Assembly: GCF_029962835.1 (NCBI RefSeq)
Contig: NC_080582.1
Span: 17,182,032 to 17,246,031 of the forward strand
Reading direction: 5' to 3'
Source: Magnolia sinica
Lineage: Eukaryota; Streptophyta; Magnoliopsida; Magnoliales; Magnoliaceae
Length of the DNA stretch: 64,000 nt
The position numbers were made by a program, and so were the translations under genes. Positions 22,076-31,600 of this stretch are shown here, in pieces. The notes below the pieces were generated by a model, which saw only the letters and a list, made by a program, of their open reading frames with translations, ran no database searches and was not told the origin of the DNA. The number at the start of each line of letters is the position of its first letter. Positions within the stretch are counted from its first letter, which is position 1.

Positions 22076-22997
22076 TGAAGGTTCATGCAATACATTCACA
22101 CGAATGGCTAAGCTATTGTGCAAGCATTCAAATAATATTGCCAGACCTCAAGCCTCGCATGTGCCTTTCCACCATGGTCTAGCTAATGCGCAGATCAGGT
22201 GTGCATCCCATATATGTCACATATGCATTCAATGTAACCCATCACTCATGCATGTATTACTTGCATCCATGCATGTATGACACATAACGTGGTGTCATGC
22301 ACCTTACCACACACTCATCATACATGTACACATGCATACAACTATTACAGGTACTAAATAGACATGCATCACACGCATGCTTATAGCATGCATACACACG
22401 TGCCATGGATTGAAGTCATTCAACATGCCATGCATGCATGCAATCTGTCACCCACAAATAGCATGGGCCCACTCCACTACTAGATGGTGCTCTATGGACC
22501 CATGCATGTATCTCAGCCAAGCGGACGATGTAGATATAATAAATATTTCACGATGGGTACCACCTTCTGATGGAAGGTGCACCAGATGATCAAGCCCACA
22601 GGACTTACAGCGGGAATACAACTACTGCTGCTAGTGGGATGCAAATGTGGATGGTCTAGATGCGACACAGATGGATGGTGAAGAACACATACATCATGCT
22701 GGTCTACAGAACTTGCTGACGTCAAAAGACAACAACAATGTGTGGGGTCCACACGTGGGACGGTGTAGATATAACACCTCCATCAAGGTGCGTCCCACGT
22801 GTGTGGATGGCACGTACATCACAGTAATCCCCACCGTCCCAAGCATCTAGACGGTTGAGGATATACAGTGCATATAACATGGTGCATCCCACGTTGCACC
22901 ATCCAGCAATGGACGGTGTGGATTACACATACATCACGGTGTGCTGCAACTACAAGATACTTACATCAAGGTGGGTCCCACATGGGGCCCACCAGAC

Positions 22998-22998
<1 letters not shown>

Positions 22999-23054
<56 letters not shown>
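22999..23054. repeat. (TA)n microsatellite
   Basis: About 55 bases of pure TA repeat inside the giant LTR, followed by further TATATAAC-rich DNA to about 23110. Confidence 0.9.
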
Positions 23055-23060
<6 letters not shown>

Positions 23061-24374
23061 GGTACATATATAACTATATATAACTATATATAATATAATA
23101 TTATATATTACTTTATCTTACTTTCTTCTTTTCTTTCTTTCTTTTTTTTTTTTAAAAAAGAAAAGGTTCTAGCGTCAAGACCTGGACGTTGGACAGATGG
23201 ACGGCTTTGATAGTCACATGCATGTGGAGTCCACATGTGCATGGGTCCCACAGCTACTCTACAGCATGGATAAATCACATATATCACTAGTGGGGTCCAC
23301 AAGACCGCCCAACCTGTCCAGCACTGTCCAGATGGTTTGGACGGTGCGAAACGATGCGGATGAAATAAATACATCATTGTGTGGCCCCAACAGCAGGTGG
23401 GCAGTTGGGATTCACCACCTACAATCACGTGGGACCGACAAAAGTTACTGACGTCTGTCAGCCGGTTGGGGTCCCACCATTGGATGGTTTGGATGCAACG
23501 CACACATCATGGTGGGCTCCACAGTGATGGATGGTGTGGATGTGTCACATACATCGGGTGGGCCGCACATCAAGAGGGAGAGAGAGAAAGAGAAAGGGAG
23601 AGAGACGATCATGAGAGGGGAGGGACCCCACCACTATGGGCCCTCCCTATACATGAATACATCAAGATGGGCCCCAAATATGTGGGCCCTTAAACCACAA
23701 AGTCAACAAATAGAAGCACGCACCTTGAGATCTCTTCTTCCTTCTTCAACCAATGCATGATAGAGTCCCAAAGGGACAATTTCAACGGTTAAGATGGGCT
23801 TAGGATGGTGGGATCGAGTGGTAGAAAGGTGGGCCACACTAGCTCTCTCTCATGGAGCTTGGATGTGGGTTGCTCTCATGGAGCATGGGAGGAAATGAGA
23901 GAGAGAGGTGATAGGTGAGACATGTGAGTGATGGGTGAGTGAGTGATGGAAGTACTTATGTAAGAGAGAGAGTTGACTTTAAGGGGGGTGGTTGTACTTG
24001 GGGATGAGTGTGAGTGATGGGAGTGATGTGTACTTAATTGATGTGATATTTTCTAAAAATTGCAACACGCAACGTTTATCCTTGAACTGAACGTGGGCCC
24101 ACATCTCCTAGCCTGGGTATCGCCTCAGCGCGTAATACGCGGCATCAGAACTGCGGCAACGGCGCAGTCGCTAGGGTACAACTCTCGGGTTGAGCTGACT
24201 CTGGAATACGAGACATGACTCAAGGTTGCACACAACTGCCGATAACAGATCGTGGGTCACCAAAATTTGACCGAAAGGACTGCGGAACAGTATGGGCTAG
24301 GATACGGGCCTCACAGTATCCCACAATCGAGTCACGCTTCTTACTTCCTCCAATTTTGGAAACACTTTTAAAAA

Positions 24375-25105
24375 CCACCTGGAATGATGTAGAGCGAGTT
24401 GCGGACACTTTCATGGCCAAGATGGATAAAAAAAGGCCTGGTCCACGACAGAAGTGATATAGACCGTCAGACCTTAGATCGAGCGTATCCCATAATGCGG
24501 AATGAGTTATCGGGCGTAAAATATATGATTTTGGGGTAGAACAAGCTACTTTAGCCAACCAACCCCATTGTGCTGGGTTGTGCAACCTGGATTTGTGAAA
24601 TACCCCTAGATCGACTGTCATTTCCTTATTTTAACTCTGTTTTTACTATAAATAGTAAGTTTTAGTTTGATTATAACTCTTCATCTGTGGGCTTTAGGAG
24701 ATGCACCCAACGCGAAAAGAGCTTAGAAAAATTAGGAGAAAGGTTTGGTGAAGCCAAATAGGACACTTACTATTTTTGGCCCAAAACCTTGCGCATTAGT
24801 AGACATCACGACTGTCTGTAAATAATAAGTTTACTATTTATAGTAAGTTGCAAATTCTAGGAGTTTTAGTTGTAGTTTGATTCTGATTTCTCTCCCATTG
24901 CTTGGTATCCCTATTTAAAGGGTTGTAAACTCGTTTATTTCATTCATTAATCAAATTTCGAATTTATTAGAATTTATTTTTATTTTCTTGCTTTCTTTCT
25001 TCGTGGATTCGAGAAGTCCCCGTGAGGAGTGAAGATCCGTGGATTCGGAGTAGTTATCCTCGAGGAAGATGATGATTGACCTCATCATGTTCATCCCTGC
25101 TTCAG
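24375..25105 (+). repeat. LTR-like repeat C, plus strand
   Basis: Third copy of the family at 2380-3095 and 3885-4530, here on the plus strand. It has ATGGCCAAGATGGA at 24416, TAGTAAGTTT repeats at 24650 and 24830, and a TATA-like CCCTATTTAAAGGG at 24910 followed by GTAAACTCG. The 3' part has GTGGATTCGGAGTAGTTATC and a CATGTTCATCCCTGC end. The giant solo LTR lies immediately upstream. Confidence 0.6.
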
Positions 25106-25790
25106 GGAATCATGACCATCCATGATTGTGGGACACAGTGCTATCCTCCAAAACTAAAGACCTTTTGAAGGAGCCAACGTTGAAGATGCTCGGTTTTCTC
25201 ACCATCTTCAATGGAGGATTGTGGTAGCCGACACCTTCCAAACCTAAACCCACTAAAAAATTTGATGAAAAGCTTAAAAAATCCATGTCACGAAGTTTCT
25301 TAGGCTAATCTAGACCGTCCCTAAGCATTGAAATTAAGAAACAACCCAAGTTTGAAATTTTCCATTAACATACCACCTTATATACTTGATCAAGAAACCT
25401 CGATCAGCGCGTAAGTTTTCTTTAGTCCCTGATTTGGAGATCTAATTCGATTGTCCCATGGGCCATCTGATCAGCATGTGATCTATAGGTTGTAAAGTAT
25501 GCATGTAATCTAGCTCGTCATGTGCATATCAATTGTTTTTGGGAGAGGTGAGGATATGCTTAAGGCAACAACCCTTAACGTTGATTTAACCATCATTAAG
25601 AGTTTCATTTAGATTTCGATCGCGAAGATCCATTATATTGCTTAGATTTTCTTCCCCTCGTAACCAGTACATCTATAAAAGCATTCATGTCACCACTTTT
25701 TTTTTTCTCATCAACTTGGATTGAAATGTTGAGATAATGGTCTCAACACTAATGGTTGTCCTATCAGTGCACAAAGAGTCTTTGAATGAC
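25105..25790. other. Mostly unrecognised; piece of B3-unit upstream block
   Basis: 25485-25620 (GGTTGTAAAGTATGCATG, ...GAGGTGAGGATATGCTTAAG, ...CAACAACCCTTAACG) matches 5540-5640 and 14440-14530, the outer upstream part of the B3 units. The rest shows no gene. Confidence 0.4.
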
Positions 25791-25794
25791 TCAT

Positions 25795-26260
25795 ATAATT
25801 ATAAAAGAGAATTCAACAAATTACAGACTTGATTTACATCCTGCATCGCCTCATCCACCTCCAACAATTTACAAACAAGCCTATTAAAGTTACTGATGTG
25901 GGTCTCAACGTCAACTCCCTCAATCATCTTTAGATTGAACAATTGTAGCTTCGTATACAAATGATTCTCAAGAGATTTATTCACATAAATGTTCTCTAAC
26001 TTTTTTCATGTATTAGTTGTAGTCTTTTCTCTCATAACAGTGTAGAGGTACCTCATCTATTAAACACAACTGGATTAAGATATTGAACTTTTGATCTAAT
26101 TTGTTCACTCTTCTTCTTTCATAGTTTTCGGTTGCTTTCCAAAGAGTGCATCTTCCAATACTTGTTAAACTAGAAGGTCTTTCATCTTCACCACCCATAG
26201 TTTAAAGTTGATTTTTCCCGAAATATACTTCTCTACATCGAACTTCATGTTTGATGTCAT
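25795..26260 (-). pseudogene. Copia gag remnant, truncated
   Basis: Read on the minus strand after the PBS, the frame starts near 26260 with KFDVEKYISGKINFKLW and WVVKMKDLLV, the usual beginning of a Copia gag. A later frame has YTKLQLFNLKMIEGV and ISNFNRLVCKLLEVDEA, the UBN2-type gag middle. There are several stops and frameshifts. Sequence homologous to Copia ends near 25795, so protease, integrase, RT and the other LTR are missing. In life gag would form the capsid of the particle. Confidence 0.7.
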
Positions 26261-26300
26261 AGATACCTCACCTTCATATTTAATTTGCTTCTCAATATTA

Positions 26301-26312
26301 GCTCTGATACCA
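26301..26312 (-). other. Primer-binding site, initiator tRNA-Met
   Basis: The minus strand reads TGGTATCAGAGC, the standard plant Copia PBS, two bases from the LTR edge at 26315. This fixes the orientation of the truncated element. Confidence 0.85.
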
Positions 26313-26314
26313 CT

Positions 26315-26902
26315 TGTTGGTACTCGTGGAACCCCATGGAGAGGAATTAAACAAAGTTATCACAATCACACAAGCAAATCCAACAAGAGAACAATCTAAA
26401 TTTACGAGGAAAAATCCTTGCGGAAAAAAATCATGGCACAAAGCAAGAATGCACTATGAAAAATGAAATTACAAGAGATGAAACATTACCGATTCAAAGC
26501 CCCAATTGAAAAGCTTTTTCTCTTCAAAACCCTCTCAAACCCTTAAGCACATCTTAGAGAACCCTTATCTTACCATAATCCTGATTACACCCAATATGTA
26601 TATATATACTACCGCAACCAGAATAGGAAACAAATCGCGCACTTACATAGTTGTGCGAGCACCTTCAATGGGTCCTTTGATGCATTGATAGTCATTGAGG
26701 ACTAATCGATGACATCAAAGCAACCTTCAATGCCATTAAGTAACAACTCCAAAACTATCTAACAATCAATTAGGATTTTTTTGAATTTTCTCGATGGGAT
26801 TGAGCATCTATCAATGGCATCGACATCTGCTCGATAGAATTGAGTGGTCTGTTGATGTCATTGAGAGACCTATTACCAACAAATTTAAGACATTAAACAA
26901 CA
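26315..26902 (-). mobile_element. Copia 5' LTR, minus strand
   Basis: On the minus strand the LTR starts TGTTGTTTAATGTCTTAAAT and ends CCAACA next to the PBS. It is about 588 bp. A TATATATACATATTGG stretch near 26598 could be the TATA box. A relic of the same LTR lies at 13975-14345. Confidence 0.75.
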
Positions 26903-26929
26903 ATAAGTAGTTTGGTTAGTCCAAGATTG

Positions 26930-27590
26930 AAGTTCACTAGTCCACTTGGACTGGTAAAGATGAATGGTCTAATTTGGTGGATATTAATGAGAAACAGTTT
27001 GATTTGACCAAAATTGGAGATGAATGGTTTGATTGGTTTATATTAATGATCAATAGTCAGTTGTCAATATTTAAAGCTAGATTGGATAGACATCAAAATG
27101 AACGGTTTGATTGGGGAAATAAGAGATGAATGATCGCGTTGGTCAATGACCAAACAATTCAATTGTGCCAATCTTGATGATCGATGATCCAATATTGAAG
27201 ATGAATCGTCTAATGGGATCATTACGAGACCATTGATCATTTATCTACCCAATTAGACCTTCATATCTAACGCCAAACATATAGACCATGCATCTTATAT
27301 AGTCTAATAAGAACGTTCATATTTAGTATAGTTAGAATCAGACAATTCTACTTTTACATTTGTCCAACTGGACCACTGATTTTCAATATCAGCCTGATTG
27401 AACCACACATCTTCAATTTTAGCACAATCAAACTTCTCTTCTTTAATATTTTTCCAATTAAACCGTTGATCTTCAATTTCAGTATAATTGGACTATTCGT
27501 CTTTGACAATACTGGTCCAATTTGATCATTTATCTAGAGTATCAATTGAATCATACCATTTGGCTTCAACATCTATCTCATCACCTATTT
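26930..27590. repeat. Inverted array of degenerate 30-40 bp repeats
   Basis: In the left half words such as GATGAATGGTTTGATTGG recur. In the right half their complements (CCAATTTGATCATT, CCAATTAAACCGTTGATC, CTTCAATTTCAG) recur, with the centre near 27260-27300. The whole could fold back on itself. Not coding, and no ends defined. Confidence 0.6.
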
Positions 27591-27594
27591 TTTC

Positions 27595-28002
27595 CATGTT
27601 AATGCTAAAACTTGGTACATTTTAACTCATTAATGTTATTATATTTTAAAGTTATTAATGTAGAAAATGTTGTAATACATGGATAATTAATACCTGAATC
27701 CACCTTATTTATAAACTGTCCACCCTTTTTCTTTCTAATTTAATTTATTTTTCAATACAATAGTAGAACTTTCTGCCATAGGATTACCAAAGTAGTAGGA
27801 ATTGTGTTGTCCAACACAAGAAGGTTTATATATAGTTAATCCCAAATACCAAATGCCTACAAAAAATCACAAGCCCACTCGTTATTACACATACAATCCT
27901 ACTTGATTTTTAAATGCAGCTTGCACAAGTACTATGGTGTTACTACACATGCAGTGGCCTTTAAAACAAGATTCTTGAGTCTTGATCCATTCCATGCAAC
28001 AT
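27595..28002 (+). promoter_or_regulatory. Upstream region of B3 copy 4
   Basis: It aligns with the upstream regions of copies 1-3, most extensively with copy 2. It includes TTAATACCTGAATCCACC, CAATAGTAGAACTTTCTGCC and TGCACAAGTACTATGGTG. GGCCTTTAAAACAAG at 27957-27971 is in the TATA position. The leader continues CATTCTCTCCTCTTTGAG. Confidence 0.55.
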
Positions 28003-28102
28003 TCTCTCCTCTTTGAGTTTCTTCTTCCTCATTGGAGAGAAGCTAAAACAATGGCTAATAACGATATATAGAGGCCTACTGATTTTAGCCACTCAAGCAT
28101 CG

Positions 28103-28633
28103 ATGGAGGATGAAGTTGATCCCAATGAGTTGGGCCAGAGTTTCGAATGGGATCTAAATAACCCACAACATCAACATATACTGGAACGATTAGGCAATCG
28201 AGTGAGCCCTGAGACGCCTCTACGCTTTATTTGTGACAAGGAGCTGACGCCATCGGACGTAGAACATAACCAGAGCCGTTTCGTTATCAGAATGGATTTG
28301 GCAGAGCAATGCATTTTCCACTGCCTCACACTTCAACAAAGAATCCATGTTTGTGAAGGAAATGTGGTCCAGGTGGTGGGCTACGACCCAAAGGGAAGGG
28401 AATGGAAATTGCAACTTACATCGCGAAGGCAGGCGAATAGTGATAGTCCTACTTATGTCTTAATCGAGCAATGGGCTCAAATGGTGAGACGGAATGGTTG
28501 GAGGAATGGCGATCGGCTCAATATATGGGGCTTTCCTTATGCATCTGTTAGAGATCGCTACGAAGAAGTTCATTTCTTGTTCACCGTATGGTATAGCAGT
28601 GAAGGGCATATTTTATCTTTCTTAAAAAAATAA
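28103..28633 (+). CDS. B3 DNA-binding domain protein, copy 4, open frame
   Basis: 176 residues from the ATG at 28103. Residues 12-34 form an N-terminal segment (EWDLNNPQHQHILERLGNR). Residues 41-162 match the B3 fold: CDKELTPSDVEHNQSRFVI, then GREWKLQL, then TYVLIEQWAQMV, NGWRNGDRLNIWGF and VHFLFTV. B3 proteins bind DNA in the nucleus as plant transcription factors; this resembles the small single-domain REM/DUF313-like group. The ancestral start (ACAATGGCTAATAACG at 28049) now meets a TAG after six codons because the next bases are rearranged, so the protein would start 17 residues later than the family ancestor. The tail is also changed: copies 1 and 3 end FTVQR, while here an insertion replaces the stop and adds WYSSEGHILSFLKK. 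The frame is open and may be expressed, but changes at both ends make it a possible pseudogene. Confidence 0.7.
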   Translation: MEDEVDPNELGQSFEWDLNNPQHQHILERLGNRVSPETPLRFICDKELTPSDVEHNQSRFVIRMDLAEQCIFHCLTLQQRIHVCEGNVVQVVGYDPKGREWKLQLTSRRQANSDSPTYVLIEQWAQMVRRNGWRNGDRLNIWGFPYASVRDRYEEVHFLFTVWYSSEGHILSFLKK

Positions 28634-28729
28634 AAAAAAGTGCATTGCCAGTAATAAGCAGATTAGTTGGTAATAAATACTTATTTAATTTAAGTACACC
28701 TAATGATTAATTACTTGGTAATAAATGCA

Positions 28730-29050
28730 ATTATGTGCGTGGGAAGGTTTCCATACACACAGCGCATTAAACAATTCATATAGCCTAAAGGTCAGCTTTG
28801 GGATCCGCATGTATGGCCCACTCAAGTTTCAGAAGGCCTTGAGCTTAAATCATTTTAGCCTGGCATTTCAAAATCCCAGGCCACAGGTAACGTAGGCCCG
28901 GCTAGTTGATAGCCCTAACCGCATAACAGATTAAAAAGAGTTTCTGGCTCATTCACAGTGCCCCCATTGCCTCTGCCCACATGATTGGGACCTATTAGAT
29001 TGTTGTCCGTTTATTATTCATGAATCATTAATGGCCCACAGGTATGTTTG
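28730..29050 (+). repeat. Downstream blocks of the B3 copy 4 unit, shortened
   Basis: AATGCAATTATGTGCGTGGG and GGTTTCCATACACACAGC match the DNA after foldback a (about 1555-1600). The rest contains pieces of the two duplicated blocks. This unit lacks the foldback element between gene and blocks. Confidence 0.6.
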
Positions 29051-29404
29051 CTTGTATTCACTAATTCGGATTCATAGGCCAAAGGTACGGATATGTTTGC
29101 TTGTATTAACTAATTGGGATACATTGGGCATATCTTTTAGCTCATCTTCCATTCTTAAAACTCAAGCAAGCAGTCGTGTGTCAGGTTGTAATTAAATGGG
29201 CTCGGGTCGGGCTCAATGACTTTTAAGTCGGTCACGTCGGACCATAGGGTACCTAGTCAACAGTTAGGTTTGGACTGGAATTCTTAACCTGCCTGGTGGT
29301 CTGACACTGACTTAACCCAAACCCAAACCCTGAAACTCTTGATCTGCTAAGCAAATGAGTTGGGCTTGGGCTAACCCCGACTTAACCCAAATATGTAATA
29401 TGTT

Positions 29405-29406
<2 letters not shown>

Positions 29407-29468
<62 letters not shown>
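29407..29468. repeat. (TA)n microsatellite
   Basis: About 60 bases of pure AT repeat. Confidence 0.9.
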
Positions 29469-29471
<3 letters not shown>

Positions 29472-29538
29472 GAGGCTGGCAACACACTAGGTACGACTTA
29501 TATATGTCGAGGCTGGCAACACACTAGGTACGACTTAG
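29464..29538. repeat. Perfect 37-bp tandem duplication
   Basis: The unit TATATGTCGAGGCTGGCAAC followed by ACACTAGGTACGACTTA occurs twice in a row without a mismatch, directly after the TA tract. It must be recent or polymorphic. Confidence 0.9.
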
Positions 29539-29569
29539 TGTATTCCCTAGGAAAGCCTTTAGAATGAAG

Positions 29570-30060
29570 TACTACTCTAGAAACCTAAGTGGGGCCTGCC
29601 GTGGGATTTTCTGAGAAATTCATCCCTTCCATCCATTTTTTTTCATATCATTTAAGTGGTGGAGCCTAAAATTGAACTAAATCCAAGTCTCAAGTGGATC
29701 ATAACAACAATGATTTCAACCATTGAAATCTTGCTAGGCCCCACAGTGATGTTTATTTGTCATCCAATCTGTTCATAAGATCATACAGACATGGATGAAG
29801 AGAAAAAACAAATATAAGCTTGATTCAAAACTTCCGTGACTCCCAAGAATTTTTCAACAGTAGACGTTTAATTCAACTGTTTCATGTGGTGTGGTCCATT
29901 TAAATATTCTATGTGATTAATTTTTGGGCTCAAGACCTAAAATTATATGGTAAAATGGATGGACAGAACGGATCAGATACTTAAATAGTGGTGGACCTCA
30001 CGGAGTTTACTCAGTTCACTAGGCTTAGTGAGTTACTCACTGGGCAATCTGCTGCCGTCA
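29570..30060. mobile_element. GTGGGCC foldback element f
   Basis: The family interior is present from GTGGGGCCTGCCG to GGTGGACCTCACGGAGTTT. The right end has GAGTTACTCACTGGGCAATC, related to the ends of elements e and j. It lies just outside the palindromic giant. Confidence 0.7.
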
Positions 30061-30347
30061 AACAGGCCGTTCCGGGAGAAAATGACCACTGTAGACAAAA
30101 CCTTTTACCCAGCGGTTTTTATGAAGGAAGACAAACTTAAGTTACCAACTTAGACTAGCACGTGCGGACAACGACTTTGAGGACGAAACTACCCCACCTT
30201 TTCACTGCGAAGACGAGCGCCGACGCTCCTCCAACTGAGAGTTGTACGAACGGCTTAAAAGAGACCAAAGTTACATGGCCCCACAGCTATGTGTTTATTA
30301 TATCCACAACGTTCATCCATATTTCGAGATCATTTCGGAGCATTATC

Positions 30348-30378
<31 letters not shown>

Positions 30379-30574
30379 TCCAAAGATCAACTGGGCCACA
30401 CCACACAGAGCAGCGGAAAATTGATTTTCATCGTTGAAACTTTTGTAGGGCCCACCATAATATTTACTTTCCATCCAATCTATTCATAAGGTCACAAAGA
30501 ACTGGATGAAGAAGAAAAACAAATTTCATAATGATCCAAAACTTATGTGGCCCCTAAAAGGGTTTCAACGGTAG

Positions 30575-30790
30575 ACGTTCAAGTAGAATGGTAATAGCGT
30601 ATGCACAGGGAAACAGATATAGCTATGGTTATAATCCGTAGCCATAACAGTAGCTTGGTGATCAATCACGGATCCCGAGATTCCACCACAAGTCACTGTC
30701 CCTGTCGGCGATTAATCATGGATTCCGCAATTCCACCTCTGATCTATGGCTACGGATTATAACCGTAGCTATAACCGTATCGCTATGCAC
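30575..30790. repeat. Hairpin of GGTTATAATCCG words, left arm
   Basis: GGTTATAATCCGTAGCCATA near 30619 is mirrored by GGCTACGGATTATAACCG near 30747. Between them are CACGGATCCCGAGATTCC-like words. The right-arm counterpart is 37805-38030. It could be an independent hairpin MITE caught in both arms. Confidence 0.65.
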
Positions 30791-30986
30791 TTTTTTTATT
30801 TTAATTTTTATTTACATGGAGAATTTTATTCTACCTACATTTTTTTCTAACACATTTATTTAAATATGTAAATATAAGCATATAAAAAAAAATCTCTTTT
30901 TTTTTTTTTTTTTTTCATTTCTTCATTCATATAACAAGAATATTTTCTAAACCAAAATTAGTTACTTAACGTACCATATATAATTT

Positions 30987-31130
30987 TAGGGCTAAAAGTT
31001 GGGCGGGCTCAACCCGACCAACCTGTGACCGACCCGACATTGGATTGGGCTTAGTCAGGATGTATCGGGTTTGGTCTTGGGGTTGGGTCATACAAACAGC
31101 AACTCGATAAAACTTGGGTTGGGCTGAGGT
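30987..31130. mobile_element. hAT end relic, left arm
   Basis: TAGGGCTAAAAGTTGGGCGG and the following GTGACCGACCCGACATTGG match the end of the hAT element at 8047-8707. The mirror copy is at the outer edge of 37226-37598. The left copy is shorter by about 200 bases. Confidence 0.75.
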
Positions 31131-31137
31131 CTTAGGA

Positions 31138-31600
31138 ATTGCCAGGAAATGCATGTAAATGATCGTGAAATGCATGGAAATGACCGCGAAATGAAGGAAA
31201 ATGACTGTGAAATGCATGGAAATGACCGTGAAATGTATGGAAATGACCGTGAAATGAAGGGAAATGACCGTGAAATGCATAGAAATGACCATAAAATGAA
31301 ATGGAATCGCCGAAATTGACCTTGAAATGCATGGAAATGATCGTGAAGTGAAGGGAAATGATCGTGATATGCATGGAAATGACCGTGAAATGAAACGGAA
31401 TCGCCGGGATTGACCGTGAAATGCATGGAAATGACCGTGAAATGAAACGGAATCGCCGGGATTGCCCATGAAATGCATGGAAATGACCATGAAGTGAATC
31501 GAATTGACCGTGAAATGCATGGAAATGACCGTGAAGTGAAAGGGAATTGACCGTGAAATGCATGGAAATGACCGTGAAGTGAAGCGAATTGACCGTGAGA
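31138..31600. repeat. 21-bp array GACCGTGAAATGCATGGAAAT, left arm
   Basis: About 20 units with variants (GTGAAATGAAGGGAAATG, GAAACGGAATCGCCG). The 21-base period keeps long frames open in several phases on both strands, giving proteins of endless HFTVISMHFT- or FHGHFHAFHG-like repeats. These are not genes. The mirror array is at 36843-37225. Confidence 0.85.

Larger units (their letters stand above)
17926..24315 (-). mobile_element. Giant solo LTR (6.39 kb), Tekay/Del-like Gypsy, minus strand
   Basis: On the minus strand the unit starts TGTGAGGCCCGTATCC at 24315 and ends GGGGCGTGACA at 17926. It is flanked by GTATC at 17921-17925 and GTATC at 24316-24320. TG...CA ends, a short terminal inverted repeat (TGTnAnGCCC) and a 5-bp target duplication fit an LTR. 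TGTGAGGCCC/GGGGCGTGACA-like ends and very long LTRs are typical of Tekay/Del chromoviruses. No PBS, polypurine tract or pol lies next to either end, so it is a solo LTR left by recombination. Inside are satellite-like arrays, a TA microsatellite and GGTGTGGAT...ACATCA repeats at 22.5-23.6 kb. No gene is seen inside; long frames at 18.5, 20.7 and 21.8 kb follow the repeats. Confidence 0.75.

Noticed and set aside
22855-23083. Frames ending in runs of Tyr-Ile
   Set aside because: Translation of the TA microsatellite.
24215-24621. Open frames on both strands near the giant LTR edge
   Set aside because: They cross the LTR boundary at 24315 and the start of LTR-like repeat C, so they are composites of unrelated repeats.
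25485-25620. A sixth B3 unit upstream of LTR-like sequences
   Set aside because: Only the far-upstream block is present; no promoter core or gene follows, so it is not counted as a unit.
31132-31563. Long open frames on the minus strand with HFTVISMHFT- or FHGHFHAFHG-type repeats
   Set aside because: They arise because the 21-base array is a multiple of three and lacks stops in several phases. Equivalent frames exist on both strands and at the mirror array; there is no start, composition or domain typical of a protein.
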